64,000 nucleotides of DNA, taken from assembly GCA_963735175.1 (NCBI GenBank), contig CAVTJX010000016.1, forward strand, positions 62,001 to 126,000, given 5' to 3'. Positions 26,939 through 36,631 of this stretch are shown one piece after another. The notes beneath the pieces are model-generated. The model ran no database searches. It was not told the origin of the DNA and worked only from the letters and a program-made list of their open reading frames with translations. The DNA is from CAVTJX01 sp963735175. Lineage in GTDB: Bacteria > Electryoneota > RPQS01. Both the position numbers and the translations under genes were made by a program. How positions within the stretch are numbered: position 1 is the stretch's first letter; every line of letters starts with the position of its first letter.

Positions 26939-28957
26939 ATGCCCGAATCTCCCGCTACATCCCGCGCTTCCACCGAGTCCAGCCGTGAATCGTTTTTCAC
27001 GCGGCTGCGCCACAAAGTCATCGGCGCGGAGCGAAACCCAATGGATCCGCGAGTGTATCACAGCATCTCGCTGATCGCGTTTTTTGCGTGGGTGGGGATG
27101 GGCGCGGACGGAGTCTCTTCGGCCAATTACGGGCCCGAGGAAGCGTATCACGCGCTGCACGGTTTCACCTTTCTGACGCCGGTGCTGGCGGCGCTGATCG
27201 CGGCGACGGTGTTGATCATCTCGGCCGCGTACACGCTGCTGATCGAGCAGTTTCCGACGGGGGGCGGCGGTTATCTGGTGGCCTCCAAGCTGCTGCACCC
27301 GAACCTGGGACCGGTGGCGGGTTCGGCGCTGGTGATCGACTACATCCTGACGATCGCGGTTTCGATTCTTTCGGGCGTGAACGCGGTTTTCAGTTTGCTT
27401 CCGGCCAGTTTGCATGGCGCGCGGGTGTATGTCGCCGTTTTCGCCATCGTGTTGCTGGTGGTGATGAACCTGCGAGGGGTGAAGGAATCGGTGATCGCGC
27501 TCTTGCCGATCTTCCTGATTTTTGTCGTGACGCATATCGTAGCCGTCAGTTACGGATTATTCGCGCACCTGCCGGAATTGCCGGCCCGGGCCGCGACGAG
27601 CGTTACCGATGCGAAAGCGGCGATCCAGAGCGCAGGCCTCGGCTTCGTATTGTTCCGGTTGTTGCAGGCGTTCAGCATGGGCGCGGGCACGCTGACCGGC
27701 ATCGAGGCCGTGTCCAACGGCATGCTCTCGCTGAAGGAACCGCGGGTCGCTACCGGCAAGCGGACGATGGCCTACATGGCGATTTCGCTGGCGTTCCTGG
27801 CGGGAATGATCCTGCTCAATTACTTTCTGTTCAACGTCCACACCATGCCGGGCCGGACGCTGAACGCGGTGTTGTTCGAGCATATTCTGCCGGTATGGAA
27901 GGTGGCGGGATTCGACATCAGCCAGGCGATCCTGTGGGTGATGCTGGCGTCGGCGGCGCTGTTGTTGTTCGTGGCGGCGCAGACGGGCTTCATCGGCGGC
28001 CCACGGGTGCTGGCGAACATGGCCGAGGATTCGTGGCTGCCGCATCGCTTCAGCCACCTTTCGGAACGCCTCGTGACCCAGAACGGGATCATCCTGATGG
28101 GGATTGCGGCGATCCTGTTTATCCTCTATTCGGGGGGAAGCCTGAGCATGCTGGTGGCGATTTATGCCATCAACGTCTTCATCGGGTTCGCCCTGGCCCT
28201 GCTGGGCATGACCAAGCTGTGGTGGTCCAAGCGCCGGAGTAATGAGCATTGGCGGCGGCGGTTCATCATCAGTCTGATCGGCTTTCTCGTGAGCGCGCTG
28301 CTGCTGGTGATCATGGTTGTCATTAAATTCACGCGCGGCGGCTGGCTGATCCTGATCATCACGGCGCTGCTCGTAGCCCTGTGCTTCTACATCCGGCGAC
28401 ATTACCGACAGGTGCAGCAGAAAGTCGAGAAAATCGACGAGATTTTAACCTCGCTGTCCTTCGGCGACTCGGCGGTGACGCCCCAGCCGCTGGACCCCGC
28501 CGAGCCGACCGCCGTGCTGTTAGTGGAGAAGTACAGCGGCACCGGCATTCACGTGCTACTCAATGTGCAGCGGCTCTTTGGACCGCGATTCAAGCAATAC
28601 GTGTTCGTCAGCGTGGGGCCGATCGATTCAGGGCATTTCAAGGGCGTAGACGAATTGACGGCGCTGGAGAAAGCGGTGCGCAAGGAAGCGGAGAAGTACG
28701 TGACCCTGGCGCGTTCGTACGGGTTGAAGGCCGAAGCGCGCACGAGTCTGGCAATCGACTATTTGGGAGAGATCGAGGACGTGTGCGTGCAGATTCACCA
28801 CGACTATCCCAATTCCGTGTTTTTCGCGGCGCGGCTGCTGTTCTGGCGCGACACGATCTGGACGCGGTTTCTGCACAATGAAACGCCGATTACCCTCCAG
28901 CGGCGCTTGATGTTCCACGGACTGCAATTTATCGTGCTGCCGGTCCGCCTGCAATAA
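26939..28957 (+). CDS. APC-family amino acid permease with C-terminal cytoplasmic domain (copy 2)
   Basis: 672 aa and intact. It shares the full plan of the copy upstream, including GMGADGVSSANYGPEEAY, FPTGGGGYLVASKLLHP, AFSMGAGTLTGIEAVSNGM and the soluble tail with AVLLVEKYSGTGIHVLLNVQ. Its N-terminal extension (about 35 residues before the helices) shows where copy 1 should begin. Tandem paralogues may differ in substrate or affinity. It starts 78 nt after copy 1, and kbl begins 15 nt after its stop, so the four genes look like one operon. Confidence 0.88.
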   Translation: MPESPATSRASTESSRESFFTRLRHKVIGAERNPMDPRVYHSISLIAFFAWVGMGADGVSSANYGPEEAYHALHGFTFLTPVLAALIAATVLIISAAYTLLIEQFPTGGGGYLVASKLLHPNLGPVAGSALVIDYILTIAVSILSGVNAVFSLLPASLHGARVYVAVFAIVLLVVMNLRGVKESVIALLPIFLIFVVTHIVAVSYGLFAHLPELPARAATSVTDAKAAIQSAGLGFVLFRLLQAFSMGAGTLTGIEAVSNGMLSLKEPRVATGKRTMAYMAISLAFLAGMILLNYFLFNVHTMPGRTLNAVLFEHILPVWKVAGFDISQAILWVMLASAALLLFVAAQTGFIGGPRVLANMAEDSWLPHRFSHLSERLVTQNGIILMGIAAILFILYSGGSLSMLVAIYAINVFIGFALALLGMTKLWWSKRRSNEHWRRRFIISLIGFLVSALLLVIMVVIKFTRGGWLILIITALLVALCFYIRRHYRQVQQKVEKIDEILTSLSFGDSAVTPQPLDPAEPTAVLLVEKYSGTGIHVLLNVQRLFGPRFKQYVFVSVGPIDSGHFKGVDELTALEKAVRKEAEKYVTLARSYGLKAEARTSLAIDYLGEIEDVCVQIHHDYPNSVFFAARLLFWRDTIWTRFLHNETPITLQRRLMFHGLQFIVLPVRLQ

Positions 28958-28972
28958 AGTCATCTTTTATCC

Positions 28973-30160
<1,188 letters not shown>

Positions 30161-30221
30161 AGAAAGACATTCACCCCCCTTACCCCCCCCCGTCAACGGT
30201 GGGGAACGAAAACAGAGACAG

Positions 30222-30250
30222 AACAGCCCGGTCGAATGACCGGGCTGTTT
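30222..30250 (+). terminator. Terminator of the tdh-kbl operon
   Basis: A 12-bp perfect stem, AACAGCCCGGTC/GACCGGGCTGTT, with a GAAT loop, then TGTATT. It lies 62 nt past the kbl stop, after the C-rich element. Confidence 0.85.
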
Positions 30251-30358
30251 GTATTCTCATAAGTGGGCGGGTCGCGCGGGAAAAGATAGAAGCCACGCGG
30301 AATAGAAGGTGCCGCTTGACCCGCCCGTATGGCTGGCGTAGGTTACGATTTTCGTACG

Positions 30359-31183
30359 CTAAAAGTCGAAGCTAAGACTACGGTCGCCTTTGGCGCGGAC
30401 GCGGTTGGTGCGTAACGCGGGGCGCTGCTTGGGAGCGCCCAGAGCTTTCTTCCAATCTACCGGATCACGGCTGAGCAGTTCCTCCTGATGCCCGAGCGAA
30501 CCGCGGCCATGCTGCACGAACTCGGGATTGAGTTCGATCAGCACATACTGCCGCGCATGCTTGTCGCCCTTACCGGCGGGGTCGGCAAGGCAGGCGAGGC
30601 CGGTGCTGCCGACACCGGCGAAGGGGTCAAGGACGACTTCATCGGGCAGCGTGCTCTTTTCGATCAGCTGGCGCAATATTTCGACGGGCTTTTGCGTGGC
30701 ATGCTTGCGGAAGGCGGACGGGACATTCATGGCACCGAGGACGTCCGAGTCGCGCGTGCCGTTGAGATCACGCTTGCCCTTGACGGCGAAGATAATCATC
30801 TCGTGCTGCGGCGCGAAGGAACCGTTCAGATCACCGCTGCCATGATTGTTCTTGACCCAAATGAGGCAGTTTTTGACCTTGAAACGGCGGGTGATGGCGT
30901 CGTAAAAGCGCGGGTACATGTCGAAGCGCGTGAAGCAGTAGAAGTGGCGGTCGTCCCGGAGCACGCGGTGAACTTGATCGACCCAGTTGTCCACCCAGCC
31001 AAGATCGATGTCGTTCGCGAACTTGGGCAGTTTTTCGCGGGCGACACGGCGGTTCGACTGGTAATCGATGCCGTAGGGTGGATCGGTGAGGACCAGATCC
31101 ACGCACGCGTCCGGCAACTCGCACAGCTTTTCGAAGCAGTCGCCGTTGATGAACGCGTTGACGAGATGATCGGGCAGGTTCAT
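30359..31183 (-). CDS. Beta-class DNA amino-methyltransferase, no partner nuclease
   Basis: 274 aa. Motif IV TDPPYGIDY lies near the N-terminus and motif I DPFAGVGSTGLACL near residue 200, the motif order of beta-class N6-adenine or N4-cytosine methyltransferases. HATQKPVEILRQLIEKST is the usual linker. No restriction nuclease gene is adjacent, so it may be a solitary methylase used in regulation or replication, or a remnant of a system. It lies 56 nt after the proline dehydrogenase gene, at the end of a long operon. The target sequence is unknown. Confidence 0.88.
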   Translation of the reverse strand: MNLPDHLVNAFINGDCFEKLCELPDACVDLVLTDPPYGIDYQSNRRVAREKLPKFANDIDLGWVDNWVDQVHRVLRDDRHFYCFTRFDMYPRFYDAITRRFKVKNCLIWVKNNHGSGDLNGSFAPQHEMIIFAVKGKRDLNGTRDSDVLGAMNVPSAFRKHATQKPVEILRQLIEKSTLPDEVVLDPFAGVGSTGLACLADPAGKGDKHARQYVLIELNPEFVQHGRGSLGHQEELLSRDPVDWKKALGAPKQRPALRTNRVRAKGDRSLSFDF

Positions 31184-31239
31184 GGTCCCTCAGAGAGAGG
31201 GTCACCCGCACGCGGCGCAAGGTGACCCGGTGAAAGACG

Positions 31240-32141
31240 CTATTTAAAACCGAACATGGCTTTGACGACGTAACCGGCGATGGCCGGGTTTTCCTTCAGT
31301 CGTCGCGTGCAATAGCCGTACCAGGAATCGCCGAACGGCACGTAGACGCGCATGCGGTGGCCGCGGGACAGAAGCTGCGCGCGCAGTTCGTGGCGGACGC
31401 CCAGCAGCATCTGGAATTCGTACTGGTCGGGGGTCAGCTTGTATTTCTTAATGAGCTGTTCTGCGCCGGCGGTCAAAACTTCATCGTGCGTGGCAATGCC
31501 GACGTAAGCGCCGCCTTTGAACATCTGCTCGAGCAGCAGCGAGGAAGTTGGCGCGGATCTCTTCGCGGCCCTTGAAGGCAATGGCTTCCGGTTCGACATA
31601 GATACCTTTGCAGAGGCGGAAATTGCTCTTGCCTTCAGCCATCAGCTTCGCGATGTCGGCGGACGTGCGGCGCAAATAGGCCTGCACGACGAGGCCGCAG
31701 TTGATACTCTTTGCGGAAGTCGCGGTAGATCTGGATGGTCTTGTCGGTGCGCGGGGAATCTTCCATGTCGATGCGCACGAACATGCCTTTGCCGTTTGCG
31801 GCCTGCATGATTTTGCGCACGTTTGCCCGCGTGAATTCGGGATCGATGTCGAGGCCCATGGCCGTGAGCTTGACACTGACGTTGGCGTTCAGCTTGTCTT
31901 TGGCGACGCCGTCGATCAGCGCCAGATACTGGTCCACCGCCGCTTCGGCCTTGTCGCGTTCCTCGACGAATTCGCCGAGGACGTCCATCGTCGCCATGAT
32001 GCCATTCTGATTCAAGTTGCGGGCCACGCGCAGGCCGTCAGCCAGCGATTCACCCGCCACGTACGGAGAAGCCACCTTGCCCACGATCACGCGTGGGACC
32101 AGGGGAATTGTCGCCACGACCATTCGATTAAATAGACTCAT
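31240..32141 (-). CDS. Proline dehydrogenase (monofunctional PRODH), frameshifted
   Basis: About 300 aa across three frames (shifts near 31705 and 31545). The N-terminus (MSLFNRMVVATIPLVPRVIV) leads into DGLRVARNLNQNGIMATMDV. Later family motifs are FVRIDMEDS, the GLVVQAYLRRT stretch, RLCKGIYVEP, and the C-terminal QMLLGVR then YGYCTRRLKEN containing the substrate-binding arginine pair. The FAD enzyme oxidises proline to pyrroline-5-carboxylate. No P5C dehydrogenase gene is adjacent. It follows the DUF5683 gene by 14 nt. Confidence 0.85.
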
Positions 32142-32155
32142 GTTGTCAGTTCGTG

Positions 32156-32725
32156 TTAGAATTTGCAGGAGACGGTCATCCCCACCGTTCCGTTTTCGAG
32201 AGACAGGCTGGGCGACATATCCACGCCGAAGAGTTGCGCATCGACATAGGCGTCACCCATGGAGAGCAAAGTCATTCCCGCGAGCCACCAGAAAAGTTCG
32301 TTGCGGTTATCACGGCGATAAAATTCAAAGCGGCGGTATTCGGCGACGTTCAGGGTTTCGCCCGCCTTTTCGTAATTGTCGGCGCTGCGTTTGTACGCCC
32401 GCATGCGGTCGTGCTGGTAGGAGATCCCCCAGAGGATGCCGCCCTCGACAATCAGAAAGCCCGCGGCCTTCCAGTAGTTTTTCGTGTAATATTGTCCCCA
32501 GCCGGGAACGGCGAGGGAGCGAAACACGGCGCCGGTGGTGCTTTTCCCGGGACGGCCGCGATCCGCTTCCTGCTTTTTCGTGGCATCCTGCGCGCGCAGA
32601 GGCAATGCCGCCGCCAAGAGCAGCACGATCACTAGTGCGCGGAGGAAACGGACGGGTGACTCTGGAGAGTCACCACAACGTGTCGGGTAATGGCGGGCGT
32701 GGGCTATTCGGTAAGCGCGAGGCAT
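32156..32725 (-). CDS. DUF5683-like exported or membrane protein
   Basis: 189 aa. A long N-terminal tail precedes a signal-like helix (FLRALVIVLLLAAALPLRAQ). Then comes the DUF5683-type motif SLAVPGWGQYYTKNYWKAAG, and further hydrophobic stretches (GFLIVEGGILWGISYQ, WWLAGMTLLSMGDAYVDAQL). The start overlaps the end of ridA by 22 bp, and no better start is visible close to the signal helix. The family is common in FCB bacteria, is probably associated with the cell envelope, and has no known function. Confidence 0.65.
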   Translation of the reverse strand: MPRAYRIAHARHYPTRCGDSPESPVRFLRALVIVLLLAAALPLRAQDATKKQEADRGRPGKSTTGAVFRSLAVPGWGQYYTKNYWKAAGFLIVEGGILWGISYQHDRMRAYKRSADNYEKAGETLNVAEYRRFEFYRRDNRNELFWWLAGMTLLSMGDAYVDAQLFGVDMSPSLSLENGTVGMTVSCKF

Positions 32726-33091
32726 TCGATTTCCACAAGCACGTCCTTGGGCAGGCGCGCCACTTCGACGGCACTGCGGGCGGGCGGATCGGCGGGGAAA
32801 AAGCGCGCATAGACCGCGTTCATTTCCGCGAAATCCGCCATGTTCTTCAGAAAGACCGTGACCTTTACCACCGTCGACAGCGAGGCGCCCGCGGCGTCGA
32901 GCACGGCGCCGAGATTACGCAGCACCTGTTCGGTCTGTTCCGCCGTGGTTGTGCCCACGATCTGGCCCGTGGCGGGATCGAGAGGAATCTGGCCGGAAGT
33001 GAAACACGAGCGTGCCGGAAAAGCGCACCGCCTGGCTGTACGGTCCGATGGCCTGCGGCGCGCGGGGAGTGGAGACAAGAGATCGGTTCAT
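32704..33091 (-). CDS. ridA: RidA (YjgF/UK114) family enamine/imine deaminase, one frameshift
   Basis: About 128 aa after joining at the AAA run 33002-33004, where one extra base interrupts the frame. The joined protein reads APQAIGPYSQAVRFSGTLVF, then TSGQIPLDPATGQIVG, NLGAVLDAAGASLSTVVKVT and ends RLPKDVLVEIECLALTE, with the conserved arginine in PPARSAVEVARLP. RidA hydrolyses reactive enamines made by PLP enzymes. The ATG overlaps the small gene upstream in an ATGA. Confidence 0.85.
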
Positions 33092-33258
33092 TCGTCGGGA
33101 AGGTCCTTGAAATTGGCGTCCTGGACACGGCTCTCGTCGATTTTCCGCGGCGCTTTGGGCGGCTCGCCGTCAACGCGGCGCGGCGAGCGCAGCAATGCCT
33201 TCAGCGTGCGCAACACGAGATAGAGCACGAGAGCGATGAGGACGATGCGGAGAAACAT
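33088..33258 (-). CDS. 56-aa single-pass membrane protein in the housekeeping operon
   Basis: A short gene read directly from the sequence: MFLRIVLIALVLYLVLRTLK, then a basic LLRSPRRVD linker and an acidic tail ending DANFKDLPDE. The start is 2 nt after the kinase stop, and its TGA overlaps the ridA ATG (ATGA). One N-terminal helix with a cytoplasmic tail resembles small DUF4834-like proteins of Bacteroidota. Its function is unknown. Tight coupling on both sides makes the ORF credible. Confidence 0.7.
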   Translation of the reverse strand: MFLRIVLIALVLYLVLRTLKALLRSPRRVDGEPPKAPRKIDESRVQDANFKDLPDE

Positions 33259-33260
33259 GC

Positions 33261-33899
33261 CTACGCCGGCACCGGGTTATAATAACGTATGCCGATCTCG
33301 TCACGCTCGATTTCGGTGATCAGCGCCTCAAGATCGGCGGGATTGGCCACGTAGTCGATGGAGGTCGCGTTGACAATCACGAGGGGGGTGTCCTCGTAAT
33401 GGAAGAAGAAGTGGTTGTACGCCTCGTTCAGCGTACGAATATAGGCTTCGGACATTTCTTTTTCATAGGGACGGTTACGCTGGCGGATGTTGCGCATCAG
33501 CCGTTCCGTGGAGCTTTGCAGGTAGACCACGAGGTCCGGCTTTTTGACGCGCACTTCCATCAGTGCCATAACCTTTTCGTAGAGCGCGATCTCCGCCTCG
33601 GAAAGATTAATGTAGGCGAAGATGCGGTCCTTTGCAAAGAGGTAATCCGCCACGACAAGAGGATGAAATAAATCCGGCTCAGGTAGTTCCTGCTGCTGCT
33701 TGAAGCGCGAGAGGAGAAAGAAGAGTTGCGTCTGAAACGCATAGTGGCGCGGGTCCTTGTAAAACTGGTCAAGAAACGGATTTTCTTCGGGATTTTCGAG
33801 CACCAGGCGCGCGGTGAGCCGCTCGGCCAGCAAATTTGCCAGCGAGGTTTTGCCAACGCCGATAACGCCTTCGACAACGATGTAACGGGGTCCGTTCAT
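33261..33899 (-). CDS. Deoxynucleoside kinase
   Basis: About 212 aa from the ATG at 33899 (MNGPRYIVVEGVIGVGKTSL); an upstream in-frame start adds ten atypical residues. The P-loop is GVIGVGKTS, the DRxF-like motif appears as FAKDRIFAYINLSE, and the lid carries RIRQR-like basic residues (RNIRQRNRPYE). It phosphorylates deoxynucleosides in salvage; dA/dG kinases of this family have the same layout. Its start overlaps the folK stop in ATGA. Confidence 0.9.
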   Translation of the reverse strand: MNGPRYIVVEGVIGVGKTSLANLLAERLTARLVLENPEENPFLDQFYKDPRHYAFQTQLFFLLSRFKQQQELPEPDLFHPLVVADYLFAKDRIFAYINLSEAEIALYEKVMALMEVRVKKPDLVVYLQSSTERLMRNIRQRNRPYEKEMSEAYIRTLNEAYNHFFFHYEDTPLVIVNATSIDYVANPADLEALITEIERDEIGIRYYNPVPA

Positions 33900-34440
33900 G
33901 CGCGTGGTGGGATGTGCGAGAGCTGACAAGGCCAGACAGCGAGGGGGTCCTGAGACGCGGCCAGTAATTCGGCCAATGTGCGGCCGAACGCGGGGTGGAC
34001 AGCATCGGGGATCAGATCACAAAGCGGGATCAGCACAAAGTTGCGTTCGGCGATGCGCGGATGCGGCACGCAGAAGGTCGGGTTCGGCGATGCGGTCACC
34101 GTTCCAGAAAAGCAGATCGAGGTCGCAGCGGCGCGGAGCGTACGGGCGTTCGCGGGTGCGACCGAGGGCGGTTTCCACCGCCAGCAGATCGCGCAATAAT
34201 TCGCGCGCCGTGCCGCGGCGGCGCAACTCTACAACGGCGTTGGTGAAGACGCCGCCCTCCGCCCCGCCCCAAGGTTCGCTCGCGTAGAGCAGCGACGACC
34301 GCAATGCCTCGTAGCCACGGTCCTGCAGCGCGCTCATCGCGGCGGTGAAGTTGGCCGGTCCGCTGCCAAGGTTCGAAGCCGAAGCCGACATAGGCGTGTT
34401 CGATGGCGTCAGCGGCGCCGGGTAACTTCGACTTCGACAT
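33896..34440 (-). CDS. folK: HPPK, 2-amino-4-hydroxy-6-hydroxymethyldihydropteridine diphosphokinase, frameshifted
   Basis: About 180 aa over two shifts (near 34376 and 34083). The joined sequence has AYVGFGSNLGSG at the start, then LLYASEPWGGAEGGVFTNAV, the ATP/pterin motif RTRERPYAPRRCDLDLLFW, and the C-terminal VPHPRIAERNFVLIPLCDL. It transfers pyrophosphate to the pterin in folate synthesis, directly after FolB. The start at 34440 overlaps folB by 32 bp, and the stop overlaps the kinase start. Because folate synthesis is usually essential, the shifts are likely sequence errors. Confidence 0.85.
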
Positions 34441-34777
34441 GTTTCAGCACCCCGCCCATGGGCACATGCGGTTTGCGTACGCGCACCGTGGTTTCCTGCA
34501 CCGGCTCGAAGCGTTTCAGCAATTCAAGGGCGATCGCGTTGGCGCAGGTTTCCAGCAGGTGAAAATTCTGGCTGTTGAAGAGTTCGGAGACGGCGCGGTA
34601 GAAGAGCGTGTAGTCGACCGTCCAGTGCAGGTCGTCGCTGCCCTCATTGCGCGCGAAATTGCCGCAGACCTCGACGTCGACTTCAAATACCTGGCCGATC
34701 GACCGTTCCTCGGCGAGCGCGCCGTGATGCGCGTAGAAGAGCATCGAGTTCAGGCGGATCTTATCGTCGTGCTTCAT
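34409..34777 (-). CDS. folB: Dihydroneopterin aldolase
   Basis: 122 aa, normal length and intact. DKIRLNSMLFYAHHGALAEE carries the family glutamate, GQVFEVDVEV follows, and VRKPH holds the catalytic lysine. It converts dihydroneopterin to the hydroxymethylpterin that FolK uses next. Its ATG overlaps the kdsA stop (ATGA). Confidence 0.93.
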   Translation of the reverse strand: MKHDDKIRLNSMLFYAHHGALAEERSIGQVFEVDVEVCGNFARNEGSDDLHWTVDYTLFYRAVSELFNSQNFHLLETCANAIALELLKRFEPVQETTVRVRKPHVPMGGVLKHVEVEVTRRR

Positions 34778-35613
34778 GGCGTGACTGCGCCTCCCCCAAA
34801 AGTTGCGGTGTTGACTTTGACGTCCAGCGTTTCGACGATGCGCACAAGACTGACCATCAGGCTCTCGAGGCGTTCCAGCGGCAGCATGCTGGCGCGGTCG
34901 GAAAGCGCTTCGGCCACGCGCGGGTGCGTTTCCACGAACACGGCGGAGACGGCGCCCGTGGCGACGGCGGCGCGGGCGAGCGGCTCGATGAAACGCGGCG
35001 AACCGCCGGAGACGCCGCTCTCACCGCCGAGACTCTGCACACTGTGGGACGCATCGAAGACGACGGGATAGCCGATTTCGGCCATTTGCACCAGGCCGCG
35101 CATGTCGACGACGAGATCGTGGTAGCCGAAACTCGCGCCGCGTTCGGTGACGAGCAGCTTGCGGTTGCCGGTAGCCTCGACTTTGGCGACGACGTGCCGC
35201 ATGTCGGAGGGCGCGAGGAACTGCCCCTTCTTGACGTTCACCGGTTTGCCGGTTTCACCCGCAGCGACGAGCAGTTCCGTCTGGCGGCAGAGAAAGGCGG
35301 GAATTTGCAGGATGTCAACGACCGCGGCAACTGGCGCAGCCTGCGCGGGCATGTGGATGTCGGTAAGGACGGGCAGACCGACCTCGGCACGCACTTTCTC
35401 CAGCACGCGCAACCCTTCGTCCATGCCCAGACCGCGGAAGCTCTCGCCGGAGGTGCGATTGGCTTTGTCGAAGCTCGCCTTGAAAATGGGAAGGACACCC
35501 GTGCGCACGGCGATTTCGAAGAACGCCTCGGCGATTTCGAGACAGAGCGCCTCGGATTCGATGACGCACGGGCCGGCGATAATCGCCAGCGGATAAATGG
35601 AATTTTCAGACAA
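34774..35613 (-). CDS. kdsA: 3-deoxy-8-phosphooctulonate synthase (KDO-8-P synthase)
   Basis: 279 aa. Family motifs are AGPCVIESE near the N-terminus, FKASFDKANRTS, LTDIHMPAQA, KKGQFLAPSDM and VVFDASHSVQ. It condenses PEP with arabinose-5-phosphate for lipopolysaccharide KDO. The start is a TTG at 35613 overlapping the stop of the preceding gene by 8 bp. With kdsB in the same operon it points to a Gram-negative outer membrane. Confidence 0.93.
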   Translation of the reverse strand: MSENSIYPLAIIAGPCVIESEALCLEIAEAFFEIAVRTGVLPIFKASFDKANRTSGESFRGLGMDEGLRVLEKVRAEVGLPVLTDIHMPAQAAPVAAVVDILQIPAFLCRQTELLVAAGETGKPVNVKKGQFLAPSDMRHVVAKVEATGNRKLLVTERGASFGYHDLVVDMRGLVQMAEIGYPVVFDASHSVQSLGGESGVSGGSPRFIEPLARAAVATGAVSAVFVETHPRVAEALSDRASMLPLERLESLMVSLVRIVETLDVKVNTATFGGGAVTP

Positions 35614-36631
35614 GGTGGTCTACCAGCGCCCTGGTGAGGTCGGTGGTGCCATAGGGGGAACCGGGCAATAGATCGGGAGTGAGGTACTTGCCTTCGGAGA
35701 GGATATGGCGGATGGCCTTGTCGATGCGCGTGGCGGCGTCGTCCTCGCCGAGGTGGCGCAGCATCATATTGCCGGACAGGATCAAGCTGAGCGGATTGGC
35801 GAGATTCCTGCCGGCGATGTCGGGCGCGCTGCCGTGAATCGCCTCGAAAATCGCGTGCTCGTCGCCGTAGTTGCCGCCCGGAGCGACACCCAATCCGCCG
35901 ACGAGGCCCGCCGTCAGATCGGAGAGAATGTCGCCGAAGAGATTGGTGGTGACGATGACATCGAAGATCCGCGGACGGCGCACCATTTCCATGCAGGTGG
36001 CGTCGATGATGCGCTCTTCCGCTTCGATTTCGGGATAGTCCACTTTCACTTCGCGGAAGCAAGTGAGGAGGATTCCCGAAAACTTCTTCATGATATTTGC
36101 CTTGTGCACGGCCGTGACTTTTTTACGGCCGTTGCGGCGGGCGTATTCGAAGGCGTAGCGGCAGATGCGCAGCATCGCCCGGCGGGTATTGAAGGCGACG
36201 AGCACAGCGGACGATTTATCGGTGCCTGTGTAGAGTTCCTGTCCGGCGTACATGCCTTCGGTATTCTCGCGGACGATGACGATGTCGACACCGGGCCAGG
36301 CGGCGGTCACGCCGATCATGGAGGCGCAGGGGCGGACGTTGGCATAGAGGTCGAATTCCACGCGGAGCGCGACGTTGACGCTCTTGAAACCTTCGCCGAC
36401 AGGGGTGGTAATCGGTCCCTTGAGCGCGACTTTAGTGTCGCGAATTGACTCGAGCAACGCGGGCGGCACGGCATCGCCCACGGCCTCCAGCGCGTTCATG
36501 CCTCCGTTTCGCACTTCCCATTCGATCGGCACGCCGGCCGCCTCGATAACGGCGACCGCGGCTTCGGCAATCGAGGGACCGATGCCGTCGCCGGGAATCA
36601 GCGTAACGCGATGGGGACGCGGCGAAGTCAC
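35606..36631 (-). CDS. Isocitrate/isopropylmalate dehydrogenase family protein (NAD-type IDH-like)
   Basis: 341 aa from a GTG at 36631 that overlaps the pyrG stop (GTGA); the longer frame to 36697 is an artefact of the overlap. Motifs include VTLIPGDGIGPSIAEAAV, the substrate region SVNVALRVEFDLYANVRPC, IVRENTEGMYAG and NLFGDILSDLTAGLVGGLG. The ENTEGMYAG form and length resemble the NAD-dependent, mitochondrial-type isocitrate dehydrogenases. Homoisocitrate or isopropylmalate dehydrogenase cannot be excluded. It is not next to leu or TCA genes. Confidence 0.82.
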   Translation of the reverse strand: MTSPRPHRVTLIPGDGIGPSIAEAAVAVIEAAGVPIEWEVRNGGMNALEAVGDAVPPALLESIRDTKVALKGPITTPVGEGFKSVNVALRVEFDLYANVRPCASMIGVTAAWPGVDIVIVRENTEGMYAGQELYTGTDKSSAVLVAFNTRRAMLRICRYAFEYARRNGRKKVTAVHKANIMKKFSGILLTCFREVKVDYPEIEAEERIIDATCMEMVRRPRIFDVIVTTNLFGDILSDLTAGLVGGLGVAPGGNYGDEHAIFEAIHGSAPDIAGRNLANPLSLILSGNMMLRHLGEDDAATRIDKAIRHILSEGKYLTPDLLPGSPYGTTDLTRALVDHLV